A DNA stretch of 64,000 nucleotides, taken from NCBI GenBank assembly GCA_007692585.1, contig REBU01000033.1:18794-82793 (forward strand), written 5' to 3'. The notes below the pieces were generated by a model, which was given only the letters and a program-made list of their open reading frames with translations, made no database searches and had not been told where the DNA came from. Positions 25,219 to 35,255 of this stretch are shown one piece after another. This DNA comes from Paracoccaceae bacterium. GTDB lineage: Bacteria > Pseudomonadota > Alphaproteobacteria > Rhodobacterales > Rhodobacteraceae. Each line of letters opens with the position of its first letter. Within the stretch, counting starts at the first letter, position 1. The translations under genes were made by a program, and so were the position numbers.

Positions 25219-27168
25219 ATGGCCCAGATTTCCCTGACATTTCCTGATGGCTCCCAGCGCAGCTATGATGCGGGCGTGACGCCTGGGCAAGTCGCCGAGA
25301 GCATCGCGCCCTCGCTGGCCAAACGCGCGATTTCCGCAAGCGTCAATGGCGCGCATTGGGATCTGCAATGGCCGATCACGGCGGATGGCGCGATTGCCAT
25401 CCACACGATGAAGGATGACGCGCCCGCACTGGAGCTGATCCGCCACGATCTCGCGCATATCATGGCGCGTGCAGTGCAGGAGATCTGGCCCGATGTGAAG
25501 GTCACCATTGGCCCGGTGCGTGACAAGGGCTGGTTTTACGACTTCGACCGCGCCGAGCCTTTCGTGCCCGAGGATCTCGCGCAGATCGAAGAACGGATGC
25601 GCCAGATCATCAATGCGCGCGAGCCGGTGCGCACAGAAGTCTGGGAGCGCGAGCGCGCGATCCAGCATTACAAGGACGCGGGCGAACCTTTCAAGCTGGA
25701 GCTGATCGACCGCATCCCCGAAGGCGAGCCCCTTCGGATGTATTGGCATGGCGACTGGCAGGATCTTTGTCGCGGTCCGCATCTGCAGAGCACGGGGCAG
25801 GTTCCGGCGGATGCGTTCAAGCTGATGTCGATTGCGGGAGCCTATTGGCTGGGCGATAACACGCGGCCGATGTTGCAGCGCATCTATGGTGTCGCCTTCC
25901 GCAATCGCGAGGATCTGAAAGCGCATCTGACGATGCTGGAGGAAGCCGCCAAGCGCGACCACCGCAAACTCGGGCGCGAAATGGACCTGTTCCACATGCA
26001 GGAGGAAGCACCGGGGCAGGTGTTCTGGCATCCCAATGGCTGGTCGATCTATACCAGCTTGCAGGATTACATGCGCCGCCAGCAGCGCCGCGGCGGCTAT
26101 GTCGAGGTCAACACGCCGCAGGTGGTGGATCGCAAGCTTTGGGAAGCCTCGGGGCATTGGGAGAAATATCAGGAAAATATGTTCATCGTCGAAGTGGACG
26201 AGGAACATGCCCGCGAAAAGGCGATCAATGCCCTCAAGCCGATGAACTGCCCGTGTCATGTGCAGATTTTCAACGTGGGGCTGAAAAGCTACCGCGACTT
26301 GCCGCTGCGCATGGCCGAGTTCGGTTCGTGCAACCGCTATGAGCCGTCAGGCGCGCTGCACGGGATCATGCGCGTGCGCGGCTTCACGCAGGACGATGCG
26401 CATATCTTTTGCACGGAAGATCAGATCGAAATCGAGACGAAGCGTTTCATCGAGTTTCTGTCCGGCATCTATCGCGATCTCGGATTTGAAAAGTTCCGCG
26501 TGAAATTCTCCGACCGGCCTGAGACGCGGGCGGGCGCGGATGAGGTCTGGGACAAATCCGAGAACGCCTTGCGCGCGGCCACCGAAGCGGCGGGCTACGC
26601 TTTTGAGGAAAATCCGGGCGAAGGGGCGTTTTACGGGCCAAAGCTTGAGTTCGTGCTGACCGACGCTATCGGGCGCGACTGGCAATGCGGAACGCTGCAG
26701 GTGGATTTCGTGCTGCCTGAGCGGTTGGACGCGACCTATATCGGTGCGGATGGGGCCAAGCACCGCCCCGTGATGTTGCACCGGGCCGTGCTGGGCAGTT
26801 TCGAGCGCTTTATCGGCATCCTGATCGAGGAACACGCGGGCAAGCTGCCCTTCTGGCTGGCCCCGCGTCAGGTCGTTGTGGCCTCGATCATCTCGGACGC
26901 GGATGACTATTGCCGCGAAGTGGTCGCGGCCTTGCAGGGCGCGGGAATTCGCGCAGAGCTGGATTTGCGCAACGAAAAGATCAACTATAAGGTTCGTGAT
27001 CACAGTTTGCGCAAAGTGCCAGTGATCCTGGCCATCGGTGCGCGCGAAGTTGCAGAGCGTACAGTGTCGGTCCGGCGATTGGGCGAGAACCGCACATCGA
27101 CCGAGCCGCTCGACGATCTGCTGGCACTGCTCGCCCGCGACGCGACTCCGCCGGACCTGCGCAGATAG
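25219..27168 (+). CDS. thrS: Threonyl-tRNA synthetase
   Basis: A 649-residue class II synthetase. It has an N-terminal TGS domain (residues about 1-62), the editing domain with [20 protein letters not shown] and the second histidine region, and then the catalytic core with zinc-binding MNCPCH, motif 2 near [20 protein letters not shown] and motif 3 near [19 protein letters not shown]. The anticodon-binding domain is at the C-terminus. Full length and all domains intact. ATG 25219 is the start; the frame is open back to 25111 but those residues are not TGS-like. No T-box or leader operator is visible. A bidirectional terminator follows. Confidence 0.97.
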   Translation: MAQISLTFPDGSQRSYDAGVTPGQVAESIAPSLAKRAISASVNGAHWDLQWPITADGAIAIHTMKDDAPALELIRHDLAHIMARAVQEIWPDVKVTIGPVRDKGWFYDFDRAEPFVPEDLAQIEERMRQIINAREPVRTEVWERERAIQHYKDAGEPFKLELIDRIPEGEPLRMYWHGDWQDLCRGPHLQSTGQVPADAFKLMSIAGAYWLGDNTRPMLQRIYGVAFRNREDLKAHLTMLEEAAKRDHRKLGREMDLFHMQEEAPGQVFWHPNGWSIYTSLQDYMRRQQRRGGYVEVNTPQVVDRKLWEASGHWEKYQENMFIVEVDEEHAREKAINALKPMNCPCHVQIFNVGLKSYRDLPLRMAEFGSCNRYEPSGALHGIMRVRGFTQDDAHIFCTEDQIEIETKRFIEFLSGIYRDLGFEKFRVKFSDRPETRAGADEVWDKSENALRAATEAAGYAFEENPGEGAFYGPKLEFVLTDAIGRDWQCGTLQVDFVLPERLDATYIGADGAKHRPVMLHRAVLGSFERFIGILIEEHAGKLPFWLAPRQVVVASIISDADDYCREVVAALQGAGIRAELDLRNEKINYKVRDHSLRKVPVILAIGAREVAERTVSVRRLGENRTSTEPLDDLLALLARDATPPDLRR

Positions 27169-27213
27169 AGCGCGCGAGGTGGACAACTGCGCTTGATCGC
27201 AAGGCTGGAAAAC

Positions 27214-27244
27214 AAAAAGCCGCAGGGTTCGCCTGCGGCTTTTT
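27214..27244 (+). terminator. Bidirectional intrinsic terminator between thrS and the DsbA-like gene
   Basis: Arms 27214-27226 and 27232-27244 are perfectly complementary over 13 bp (AAAAAGCCGCAGG / CCTGCGGCTTTTT) around a GTTCG loop. Both strands read out through a U-run, so it can end thrS transcripts (plus) and those of the convergent DsbA-like gene (minus). Confidence 0.92.
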
Positions 27245-27268
27245 GCTGTCTGTCGAGAGACAGTCAGA

Positions 27269-28126
27269 TCAGTCGCGCTGCGCCATGATCATGTCGCGCA
27301 GCACATCGGCATCGACATATCCACGGATCATTTCATCTTCGAGCACGAAGGTCGGCGTGCCGCTGATCTGAAGTCGTTGCGCCAAAGCGTAATTGGCCGC
27401 GATCACGTCAGACACATGCGGGCTGCTCATTTCTTCAAAGACAGTGTCGACCTCCAGCTCGACAGCGCTCGCCAGCTCCGCGAGGAAGTCAGGCGAGATT
27501 TCACCATCATGGCGCATCAGCCGGTCATGGACGGTGGCATAGACGTCATCGCCGCCCAGCGTCAGGGCCGCGATCGCAAAGCGCGATGACATCTCCGATT
27601 CAGGTCCGAGGATCGGGAATTCCTTTACAATCAGCCGCAGATTGTCATCGGTTTCCAGTAGGGCTTCCAGTTCGTCATGCGCGCGTTTGCAAAAACCGCA
27701 GCGGTAATCGATGAAGGCGACCAGCGACACATCCCCTTCGGGATTGCCGCCGACCCAGGAATTGGCGTCGTTAAACAATCCATCTTCATTGGCTGCCAAC
27801 ACGGCGCGGTCCATATCGGCCTGCATTTCAGCATTGCGCGATTCATACGCGGCCACGGCCTCGAAAATGACTTCGGGGTTCTGCAGCAGATAGCTGCGCA
27901 CCTGATCGCCGAATTCCGCATCGACTGTCCCTGTGCCGCCAACCGGTGTTGCGCCAAGCTGCGCCAATGCAGCACTCTGTGCAGGTACCGCCTGCGTTGC
28001 GCTGGCCGTGGGCTGCGTGGGCTGCGGGCTGCCGTTGCCCCCGGACGAGGTCAGCACCAGAAGCCCAAGAGCAGACGCCGCAAGGCAGGTGCCCACAAGG
28101 GCGGAATCGGACAACGGAAGGGACAT
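27269..28126 (-). CDS. DsbA-family thiol-disulfide oxidoreductase
   Basis: A 285-residue envelope protein. An N-terminal hydrophobic segment (LVGTCLAASALGLLVLTSS) is followed by a low-complexity Pro/Thr/Ala linker and then a thioredoxin fold with the active site CGFC in DYRCGFCKRAHDEL, and the cis-Pro loop ISGTPTFVLED. A preceding helical region (VRSYLLQNPEVIFEAVAAYE) is typical of the DsbA/ScsC/BcfH-like group with an N-terminal extension. It should oxidise or isomerise disulfides in periplasmic proteins. The hydrophobic segment may stay as a membrane anchor. Divergent from the amidase gene. Confidence 0.9.
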   Translation of the reverse strand: MSLPLSDSALVGTCLAASALGLLVLTSSGGNGSPQPTQPTASATQAVPAQSAALAQLGATPVGGTGTVDAEFGDQVRSYLLQNPEVIFEAVAAYESRNAEMQADMDRAVLAANEDGLFNDANSWVGGNPEGDVSLVAFIDYRCGFCKRAHDELEALLETDDNLRLIVKEFPILGPESEMSSRFAIAALTLGGDDVYATVHDRLMRHDGEISPDFLAELASAVELEVDTVFEEMSSPHVSDVIAANYALAQRLQISGTPTFVLEDEMIRGYVDADVLRDMIMAQRD

Positions 28127-28362
28127 AGGGCAGCTCCTGTGTTCTGATATAGTCGCTGCGCGGGCGCGACCCCGGGCGGCACAAATTTCTTGTCCTGCCT
28201 TAAATCGCGCGCGGCTCCGGGAATCAAGTCTCTCGATGCGGTCGTGACGTCGCTTTCGACATTGTGAGGGGATTTTCTGCCGATGGGCATGACGATTGCG
28301 GTTTTCTGCCAGAGCGGTCCGGAGTAGTCTTCGCAGTGCAGGTTCAATACTCGGGGCAGGAT

Positions 28363-29622
28363 GTGATCAGGCGTGCAGTGACGCGAGCGATACGGCGTGG
28401 CCTTCTGGTCGCAGCCGCGGTCGTGATTTTGCCGTGTCTTGCTATCGCGCAGGGCAGTTTCGGGGTGCAGGCGCGGCTGACGGATATCTCGGCTCAGATG
28501 CAGAATTCCCTTGTCGCGCTCGAACTGTCCTTGAGCCAGCCCGTGCCCTACCGTCTGCGCATTCTGTCATCTCCGCCGCGTCTGGTGGTGGACCTGAACA
28601 CAGTGATCTGGGGGGATGCTGCGAGGATTGCAGGGCTGGAGCAGGTGCCAGCGGTGGGCGCTGTGCGACACGGGATCTTGTCGGATGGCTGGGCACGATT
28701 GGTGGTTGATCTGGCAGACCCATTGGTGCTGGATACGTCGGAACAGGTGGTGAATTCCGAGAGCGGCTCTGCGCGCATCAGGCTGGCGCTGCGCGTGGCC
28801 ACAGGCGATGAGTTCGAGCAGTTGGCGCAAAGCGAGGAAAGCCTGACTGCGCGCAGCGGTGCGGGTTTGCTGCGTCCTGACAACCCGACCGAGACGTATG
28901 CTGCCCCTGCTGCGCTGCGCAGACCTGTCGTGATGCTTGACCCCGGTCACGGGGGGCGTGATCCCGGTGCCGAACGCGATGGGGTGCGCGAAGCGGATAT
29001 CGTGCTGCGCTTTGCCCGGCAGTTGCGCGAGGTGCTTTTGCGGCGCGGCGTTTTCGACGTCGCCATGACGCGCGATGCCGATGACTTCGTCTCGCTGGAC
29101 GGGCGCGTGCGCGCTGCACGTGCGGCAAGCGCAGATGTATTTCTGTCGATCCATGCCGATGCCTTGCCCGAAGGGCTGGCCTCGGGCGCGGTTATCTATC
29201 TGCTGGGCGACGAGGCCAGCGATGCCTCCGCCGCCTATCTGGCCGAGAGGCATGACCGCGCGGACATGCTCAGCGGGGTCGATCTGAACCGCAACACGGA
29301 TGAAATCGCGCGCGTGTTGATGTCGGTCGCCTGGCAGGATACGGCGCCGCGCGCCCGTGGTCTGGCCGAAGCGCTGGTCGATGGGGTGCAGGCGTCGGGT
29401 TTGCGACTGCATCGCCGTCCGATTCAGTCGGGGGCGTTTACCGTGCTGCGGGCTGTGGACATGCCCTCCGTGCTGATCGAGCTGGGTTTCATGTCGAGCC
29501 CGCGCGATCTGGCCAATCTGCGCGATGCCGAGTGGGGCCTGCGCATGGCCGAAGCCCTTGCTGACGCGCTGGAAGTGTGGCACGCGCAGGATCTGCATCA
29601 CAACGCTCTGCGTCGTCGCTGA
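28363..29622 (+). CDS. amiC: N-acetylmuramoyl-L-alanine amidase
   Basis: A 419-residue periplasmic zinc amidase that cleaves the stem peptide from MurNAc during septal peptidoglycan splitting. A signal peptide (RRGLLVAAAVVILPCLAIAQG) leads to an AMIN domain (about 40-140) that directs the enzyme to the cell wall or septum. The Amidase_3 domain follows, with zinc ligands in DPGHGGRDPGA (His), EADIVLRFA (Glu) and LSIHADALPE (His), and the catalytic Glu in SVLIELGFMS. GTG 28363 is chosen since it gives a normal signal peptide and follows GGGGCAGGAT; earlier in-frame starts are possible. PBP1A follows on the same strand with its own promoter. Confidence 0.92.
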   Translation: MIRRAVTRAIRRGLLVAAAVVILPCLAIAQGSFGVQARLTDISAQMQNSLVALELSLSQPVPYRLRILSSPPRLVVDLNTVIWGDAARIAGLEQVPAVGAVRHGILSDGWARLVVDLADPLVLDTSEQVVNSESGSARIRLALRVATGDEFEQLAQSEESLTARSGAGLLRPDNPTETYAAPAALRRPVVMLDPGHGGRDPGAERDGVREADIVLRFARQLREVLLRRGVFDVAMTRDADDFVSLDGRVRAARAASADVFLSIHADALPEGLASGAVIYLLGDEASDASAAYLAERHDRADMLSGVDLNRNTDEIARVLMSVAWQDTAPRARGLAEALVDGVQASGLRLHRRPIQSGAFTVLRAVDMPSVLIELGFMSSPRDLANLRDAEWGLRMAEALADALEVWHAQDLHHNALRRR

Positions 29623-29692
29623 CCGTCCAGTGCGCGGCGAGCATGTGCTGGCGCAATCGTCACGAAACGGTGATCGCTCCGCGGGGCTTTTT

Positions 29693-29721
29693 TTGACCTC
29701 TTGCGTATTAAGGATTATACA
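29693..29721 (+). promoter_or_regulatory. Promoter of the PBP1A gene
   Basis: TTGACC at 29693-29698 and TATACA at 29716-29721 are separated by exactly 17 bp, five and five of six consensus bases. It lies about 70 bp after the amidase stop and 25 bp before the GTG start, just after a T-run (29688-29694) that may be the end of a weak terminator for the amidase. Confidence 0.68.
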
Positions 29722-29745
29722 GAGCGCCTGAGATGGGAGTAGCCA

Positions 29746-32271
29746 GTGCTGCGAGCGATTCTATCATTTTTTGGCGGGCTTTTCAGCTTCGTCATCACGG
29801 GAAGCGTTTTTATTGCCGTGGCAATAGGCGGTGTGTTCTGGTTCTATAGTCAGGATCTGCCCAGCCATGAGCAATTGGCAAGCTATGCGCCGCCCACGAT
29901 CAGCCGGATTTATTCCGGCGAAGGGCGGTTGATTGATGAATTCGCGATCGAGCGGCGCTTGTTCACGCCCATTGACGACATCCCCGAGCAGGTGAAAAAC
30001 GCATTCATTGCGGCAGAGGATCGGAATTTCTACGTCCATACCGGGTTTGACAGCCGTGCGATTGCCGTGGCCGCCTATGAGGCGCTTGCCTCGCGTGGGG
30101 AGAATGTGCGCGGCGCGTCGACCATCACGCAGCAGGTGATGAAGAACTTTCTGCTCTCGGGGGACCGAACCGGCGAGCGCAAGATCAAGGAGCTGATCCT
30201 GGCCAGCCGTGTCGAAGGCACATTGTCCAAGGATCAGATTCTGGAGCTCTATCTGAACGAAATTTTCCTGGGCCAGAATTCCTACGGCGTGACTGCCGCC
30301 GCGCAGACCTATTTCAACAAGACCCTGGACGAACTGGAGCTGCATGAAGCGGCCTTTCTGGCTGCATTGCCGCAAGCGCCATCGACCTTTCACCCGGTCC
30401 GCAATCGCGACCGTGTCGTGGCGCGGCGCAATTATGTGTTGGGGGAAATGCTGCGCAACGGCTTCATCAGTCGTGCCGAACATGACGCTGCACGCGCGCT
30501 GCCGCTTTTGACCGTTCAATCGGGCGATTTCCCCAATCCGCGTGCCACGATGCCGCCGAGGGATTATTTCACCGACGAAGTGCGCAGGCAGTTGTCGGGC
30601 AGTTTCGGCGAAGATGAATTCTTCGCGGGTGGGCTGTCCATACGCGCGACCATAGACCCTGAAATGCAGGTTCATGCCGCCCACGCCCTGCAGCGCGCAC
30701 TGGAACAATACGACCGGGGGCTCGGTCGGTTGCGCACCACGGGCGAGGTGATTGACCCCCAACTGCTGATCGATGACGAGGCGTGGCGTGCCGAACTTGC
30801 GCGGCTGGAGCTTGCGCGTGACGTGACGCTTGGCAATCGCTGGTATCCGGCGGTGGTGATGGAGGTCAGCGCCAATCGGGCCGCGCTGGGGATTGAAGGG
30901 GTGAGTGCGGAGTATCACGCGCCCCATATCGTCGAACGCGACGACATCAATTGGGCGCGCGGATCGCTTTCGGACAATCTGAATGTAGGCGATGTGGTCT
31001 ATGTGCGCCGCGTCACCTCGGACAGTGATGGCAGCCATATTCGCTGGTCGCTGCGGCAGATCCCGAATGTTCAGGGCGGGTTCATGGCGATGGACGTCAA
31101 TACGGGCCGGGTGATTGCGATGCAGGGGGGCTTTTCCTACCAGCATTCGGTCTTCAATCGTGCGACGCAAGCGCAACGCCAGCCCGGTTCGGCCTTTAAA
31201 CCCTTTGTCTATGCGGCGGCACTCGACCGGGGCTTTACCCCTGCGACCATCGTGGTCGACGCTCCGATAGAGGTCAACACAAGCCAGGGGGTCTGGCGTC
31301 CGACGAATTACTCGGGTCAGTTTTACGGTCCGACGCCCGTGCGGCGCGGGATTGAGCTGTCGCGCAACCTGATGACTGTGCGTCTGGCGCAGGAAATCGG
31401 CATGGATATCGTCGGCGGATACGCAGAGCGTTTCGGAGTCTATGACCGTGCGCAGCAAAACCTCGCGGCCTCGTTGGGGTCGCAGGAAACCACGCTGTTT
31501 CGCATGGTGGCGGCTTATGCGATGTTCGCCAATGGTGGCGAGCGCGTGGAGCCGACGCTGGTCGACCGGGTCCAGAACCGCTGGGGCGAGACAATCTATC
31601 GCCACGACCAGCGCAATTGCGTCGATTGCGACCAGCGCGCCCTGCCATCCGGGCGGGTGCCGTGGATCACGCATCGCCGCGCGCGCGTCATGGATGCGGT
31701 CACAGCCTATCAGCTGACTTCGATGATGCAGGGCGTGGTCGATAGCGGGACAGCCGCGCGCACGGTCAACCTGCCTGTGCCTGCCGCAGGCAAGACCGGC
31801 ACCACGAACGAGGCGCGTGATGTGTGGTTCGTGGGCTATACCTCCAATATCGTGGCAGGGTGCTATATCGGCTATGACCAGCCCCGTCCCCTCGGGCGCG
31901 GGGCGTCGGGGGGCGGCATGTGCGGGCCAGTGTTCAATGAATTCATGCGCGAGGCCGTGAGGAAATATGGCGGCGGACGCTTTGCAGTCCCCGAAGGCGG
32001 CTATTTCATCAAGATCGACCGCAACACGGGCGCGCGGCTTCCGGATAACGCAACCGGGGCGAATGTCGTTTCAGAATTCTTCCGCGAAGGGGTGGAGCCA
32101 ATCTTTGGTCTGGCTGCCGTGATCGACGGTGGCGGGGTTCTTGGGTCGGAACTGCCCGTGTTTACACCGGGCGAAGCCTATCAGGAATTGCGCCGCCCAG
32201 ATGCGGGGCGCGGGACACTCCCACGTGCCCCTGCAAGTGTCGGGACGATTTCTTCGGGCGGGTTGTATTGA
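29746..32271 (+). CDS. mrcA: Penicillin-binding protein 1A
   Basis: An 841-residue bifunctional class A PBP. A short cytoplasmic tail and one membrane helix (residues about 5-35) anchor it. The glycosyltransferase domain has the catalytic Glu in AAEDRNFYVH and the GASTITQQVMKNFLL and RKIKELILASRVEGTLSKDQ motifs. An OB-like insert follows, then the transpeptidase with SxxK in PGSAFKP (about residue 482), SRN in ELSRNLMTVRLA and KTGTTN near residue 682. It polymerises and cross-links peptidoglycan. GTG 29746 follows GGGAG. It lies between a cell-wall amidase and prfB, the latter probably in the same transcript (81 bp gap). Confidence 0.96.
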   Translation: MLRAILSFFGGLFSFVITGSVFIAVAIGGVFWFYSQDLPSHEQLASYAPPTISRIYSGEGRLIDEFAIERRLFTPIDDIPEQVKNAFIAAEDRNFYVHTGFDSRAIAVAAYEALASRGENVRGASTITQQVMKNFLLSGDRTGERKIKELILASRVEGTLSKDQILELYLNEIFLGQNSYGVTAAAQTYFNKTLDELELHEAAFLAALPQAPSTFHPVRNRDRVVARRNYVLGEMLRNGFISRAEHDAARALPLLTVQSGDFPNPRATMPPRDYFTDEVRRQLSGSFGEDEFFAGGLSIRATIDPEMQVHAAHALQRALEQYDRGLGRLRTTGEVIDPQLLIDDEAWRAELARLELARDVTLGNRWYPAVVMEVSANRAALGIEGVSAEYHAPHIVERDDINWARGSLSDNLNVGDVVYVRRVTSDSDGSHIRWSLRQIPNVQGGFMAMDVNTGRVIAMQGGFSYQHSVFNRATQAQRQPGSAFKPFVYAAALDRGFTPATIVVDAPIEVNTSQGVWRPTNYSGQFYGPTPVRRGIELSRNLMTVRLAQEIGMDIVGGYAERFGVYDRAQQNLAASLGSQETTLFRMVAAYAMFANGGERVEPTLVDRVQNRWGETIYRHDQRNCVDCDQRALPSGRVPWITHRRARVMDAVTAYQLTSMMQGVVDSGTAARTVNLPVPAAGKTGTTNEARDVWFVGYTSNIVAGCYIGYDQPRPLGRGASGGGMCGPVFNEFMREAVRKYGGGRFAVPEGGYFIKIDRNTGARLPDNATGANVVSEFFREGVEPIFGLAAVIDGGGVLGSELPVFTPGEAYQELRRPDAGRGTLPRAPASVGTISSGGLY

Positions 32272-32352
32272 TCCGAGCGCAGCGGCTTGCCCCGCGCGAT
32301 CTGTCGGGCTATGCATCCCGCGACCTGAAGCCTCAGCCAAGAGTAAGACCAT

Positions 32353-33480
32353 ATGCGCTCTGAAACGCAAAGTCAGATTGATGCCATCCGCAAGTCGCTG
32401 GTCCTGTTGGGGCAGCGCATGGAGATCGAGACGGCGCCGCATCGGCTGGAGGAATTCGACGCCATGTCGGAAAATCCGGACCTGTGGAATGATCCGGCGC
32501 GGGCACAGGCGCTGATGCGTGATCGCCGTTTGCTGTCGGATGCGCTGGAGACCTATCGCAGCTTGTCACAAGAGCTGGAAGACCAGATCGGGATGATCGA
32601 ACTGGGCGAGGCCGAGGGCGATGCAGAGGTGGTCACTGAGGCCGAGGCCGAGATAGCCCGGCTTGCGAAGGTCGCGGCGGAGAAGGAGCTCGAAGCCCTG
32701 CTGAACGGCGAGGCGGACAGCAACGATACATTCCTCGAAATCAACGCAGGGGCAGGGGGCACGGAAAGCTGCGACTGGGCATCGATGCTGGCGCGGATGT
32801 ATGTCCGCTGGGCCGAAAAGCGCGGCTATACGGTCGAGCTGATGTCCGAGAGCGCGGGCGAAGAAGCGGGCATTCGCTCGGTCGCCTATAAGATCACCGG
32901 CCACAATGCCTATGGCTGGCTCAAGTCGGAATCGGGCGTGCACCGTTTGGTGCGGATCTCGCCCTATGACAGCTCGGCGCGGCGGCATACCTCGTTCAGC
33001 TCCGTCTGGGTCTATCCGGTGGTCGATGAGAATATCGAGATCGAGATCAACCCCTCTGATATTCGTATCGACACCTACCGCTCGTCTGGTGCAGGCGGTC
33101 AGCATGTGAACACGACGGACTCGGCCGTGCGGATCACGCATATCCCGACCGGGATCGTGACCACATCGAGCCAGAAGTCCCAGCATCAGAACCGCGAGAT
33201 TGCAATGAATGCGCTGAAATCGCGGCTCTATGAAATGGAATTGCGCAAGCGCACTGAGGCCATCGAGGCCGCCCATGACGCCAAGGGCGACGCTGGCTGG
33301 GGCAACCAGATCCGGTCTTATGTGCTTCACCCCTACCAGATGGTGAAGGATCTGCGCACCAGTTTCGAGACTTCGGACACGCAAGGCGTCCTGGACGGGG
33401 CGCTGGACGGGCTGATGGCTGCGACTCTGGCGATGGATGTCGCCGGAAAATCGCGCGCCGAAGCGACTGCGGGCGATTGA
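32353..33480 (+). CDS. prfB: Peptide chain release factor 2
   Basis: A 375-residue release factor that terminates translation at UGA and UAA. The GGQ motif for peptidyl-tRNA hydrolysis is in [10 protein letters not shown] at about residue 247. The codon-recognition tripeptide, SPF in E. coli RF2, is SPY here (residues 203-205, in [15 protein letters not shown]), the form I know from other alphaproteobacterial RF2 proteins. The reading frame is continuous from ATG 32353, so the autoregulatory +1 frameshift found at codon 26 in many prfB genes is absent. The following 110 bp to the first DUF2189 gene carry only a weak GC-rich inverted repeat. Confidence 0.96.
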   Translation: MRSETQSQIDAIRKSLVLLGQRMEIETAPHRLEEFDAMSENPDLWNDPARAQALMRDRRLLSDALETYRSLSQELEDQIGMIELGEAEGDAEVVTEAEAEIARLAKVAAEKELEALLNGEADSNDTFLEINAGAGGTESCDWASMLARMYVRWAEKRGYTVELMSESAGEEAGIRSVAYKITGHNAYGWLKSESGVHRLVRISPYDSSARRHTSFSSVWVYPVVDENIEIEINPSDIRIDTYRSSGAGGQHVNTTDSAVRITHIPTGIVTTSSQKSQHQNREIAMNALKSRLYEMELRKRTEAIEAAHDAKGDAGWGNQIRSYVLHPYQMVKDLRTSFETSDTQGVLDGALDGLMAATLAMDVAGKSRAEATAGD

Positions 33481-33590
33481 TCTGGATGGTTTGCGCAGCG
33501 CGCCTCGGCGCGTCACGGCAAAATGTCTTGAGATATGACCGCATGGCGGTAAAGTTTTGGGCAGGTATCCCATGAGGAGGAGATTGCCCA

Positions 33591-34364
33591 ATGTCAGAAA
33601 TGTCTGCTGTATCTTCACCCGCGACCTTCGCTGTGCAAAAGCTGGAAAGGGCTGACTTGAAATCGGCCCTGCGCGCCGGGCTTGAGGATTTCAAGGCCGC
33701 GCCCGCCTTCGGGCTCTTCTTTGCGTTGGTCTATGTGCTCGGTGGGCTGGGGCTGTGGTTCGGTCTTGGGGCCGCGGGCCAGCCTGTCTGGTTCATTCCC
33801 ATCGCCGCCGGTTTCCCGCTCTTTGCCCCTTTCGCAGCGATCGGGCTTTATGAAGTCAGCCGCCGGCGCGAGATGGGTGCGCCGCTGGACTGGAGCAAGA
33901 TCCTTGGTGCGTTGCAAGGCAAGGGCGATGGCCAGCTTGCGCTCGTCGCAGTGGGGGTTTTGCTGATCTTCGGGTTCTGGATCATTCTTGCGCGCGGAAT
34001 TTTTGCGATTTTCATGGCGCGCAGTGGTGTGGGGTTCGACAGTCTGGGGTTGCTTATCAGCCCGGCCGGGATCAGCATGCTGCTGATCGGCACGATTGTC
34101 GGGGCCATCGTAGCGCTGGTACTCTATGCGATCACCGTGATCAGCCTGCCGATGCTGCTTGATCGCGACGTGGATTTCGTCACTGCGATGATCACCAGTG
34201 TTCAGGTTGTGCGCGACAATCCCGACGTAATGCTGGTCTGGGCGGCGATCATTGCAGGCTTGCTTGTCGCGGCGATGATCCCGGCTTTCCTCGGGCTGTT
34301 CATCGTCCTGCCAGTGCTGGGCCATGCGACATGGCATCTCTATCGCCGCGCCATTCCCGCCTGA
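33591..34364 (+). CDS. DUF2189 membrane protein, first tandem copy
   Basis: A 257-residue inner-membrane protein with about six hydrophobic segments. The DUF2189 hallmark is clear: DLKSALRAGLEDFKAAPAFG near the start, YVLGGLGLWF, GFPLFAPFAAIGLYEVSRRRE, and the C-terminal SLPMLLDRDVDFVTAMITS then LPVLGHATWHLYRR. The family has no known biochemical function. GGAGGAG lies eight to ten bases before ATG 33591. A paralogue follows 105 bp downstream, clearly a tandem duplication, separated by a hairpin at 34371-34402. Confidence 0.9.
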   Translation: MSEMSAVSSPATFAVQKLERADLKSALRAGLEDFKAAPAFGLFFALVYVLGGLGLWFGLGAAGQPVWFIPIAAGFPLFAPFAAIGLYEVSRRREMGAPLDWSKILGALQGKGDGQLALVAVGVLLIFGFWIILARGIFAIFMARSGVGFDSLGLLISPAGISMLLIGTIVGAIVALVLYAITVISLPMLLDRDVDFVTAMITSVQVVRDNPDVMLVWAAIIAGLLVAAMIPAFLGLFIVLPVLGHATWHLYRRAIPA

Positions 34365-34370
34365 GCGGCG

Positions 34371-34402
34371 CGCGCGCAGCACAGGATTTCGTGCTGCGTG
34401 CG
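34371..34402 (+). terminator. Hairpin between the two DUF2189 genes
   Basis: Arms 34371-34382 and 34391-34402 pair over 12 bases with one G-U around an eight-base loop. It begins six bases after the first DUF2189 stop. Only a weak AATTTG follows, so it may terminate partly or stabilise the upstream message. Confidence 0.5.
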
Positions 34403-34469
34403 AATTTGCTTGCGCGACAACTGGTCGCACCCCTATCTTCTGCCCTGACCGGAATGGGGAGATCCAGCA

Positions 34470-35255
34470 ATGAGTGATCAGTTGACGTCATCATCGCCGC
34501 CCGAGGCGTCGATCCTGCCAGAGCCAAGCACAATATCCGTGGCGGATTTGCGCCGGGCTCTGAGCTTGGGGGTTTCCGATTTCAAGCGCGCGCCCGTCTT
34601 CGGCTTGGCCTTCTCGCTGGTCTATGTACTTGGCGGGATTGTGCTATACGCCGTCTTTGCGGCTTCCGGGCAAAGCTGGTGGTTCATTCCCGTGGCCGTA
34701 GGATTTCCGTTGCTCGCCCCTTTCGCGGCCATGGGCATTTATGAGGTCAGCCGCCGTTTGGAACAAGGTGAGCCGCTGACATGGGGCGCTGTGGCCGGAT
34801 GCGTCGTCGCCCAGAAAGACCGGCAGATCCCGTCCATGGCGATGGTGATCATGCTCGCCTTCATGTTCTGGGTCTTCGTCGCCCACACGATTTTCGCACT
34901 CTTCTTCGGGTTGCGGCCTATTGAAACGTCCTTGCTGGCGATGCTTGCCTCCGGGCCCGGGCTGATGATGTTGCTTGTTGGGGGCATCGTCGGCGGGGCA
35001 ATGGCCGCACTGTTATTCGCGCTGACGGTCATTTCTTTGCCACTTCTGCTTGATCGTGAGGTGGATTTCATCACGGCGATGATCACCTCGTTCAAGGTTG
35101 TGACCGTCAATCCAGTCACGATGCTGGTTTGGGCAATGACCATTGCAGTGCTGCTGTTTGTCGGGATGCTGCCCGGTTTTCTGGGACTTTTCATTGTTCT
35201 GCCTGTCCTTGGACATGCAAGCTGGCATCTGTATCGGATGGTATTGCGCGGTTGA
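34470..35255 (+). CDS. DUF2189 membrane protein, second tandem copy
   Basis: A 261-residue inner-membrane protein paralogous to its neighbour: DLRRALSLGVSDFKRAPVFG, YVLGGIVLYAVFAASGQSWWF, GFPLLAPFAAMGIYEVSRR and LPLLLDREVDFITAMITS align directly with the first copy, while the loop around residues 110-150 and the central helices differ more. GGGGAG precedes ATG 34470. As with the first copy, no function is known. The two products might form a heteromer, since duplicated short membrane proteins often do, but nothing here shows it. A small inverted repeat follows. Confidence 0.9.
   Translation: MSDQLTSSSPPEASILPEPSTISVADLRRALSLGVSDFKRAPVFGLAFSLVYVLGGIVLYAVFAASGQSWWFIPVAVGFPLLAPFAAMGIYEVSRRLEQGEPLTWGAVAGCVVAQKDRQIPSMAMVIMLAFMFWVFVAHTIFALFFGLRPIETSLLAMLASGPGLMMLLVGGIVGGAMAALLFALTVISLPLLLDREVDFITAMITSFKVVTVNPVTMLVWAMTIAVLLFVGMLPGFLGLFIVLPVLGHASWHLYRMVLRG

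Noticed and set aside
29764..31674. A 636-codon open frame on the minus strand
   Set aside because: It is the antisense of the PBP1A gene, whose product matches its family along its full length. The antisense product is His/Arg/Gln-rich with no domain. Such frames arise from high third-position GC.
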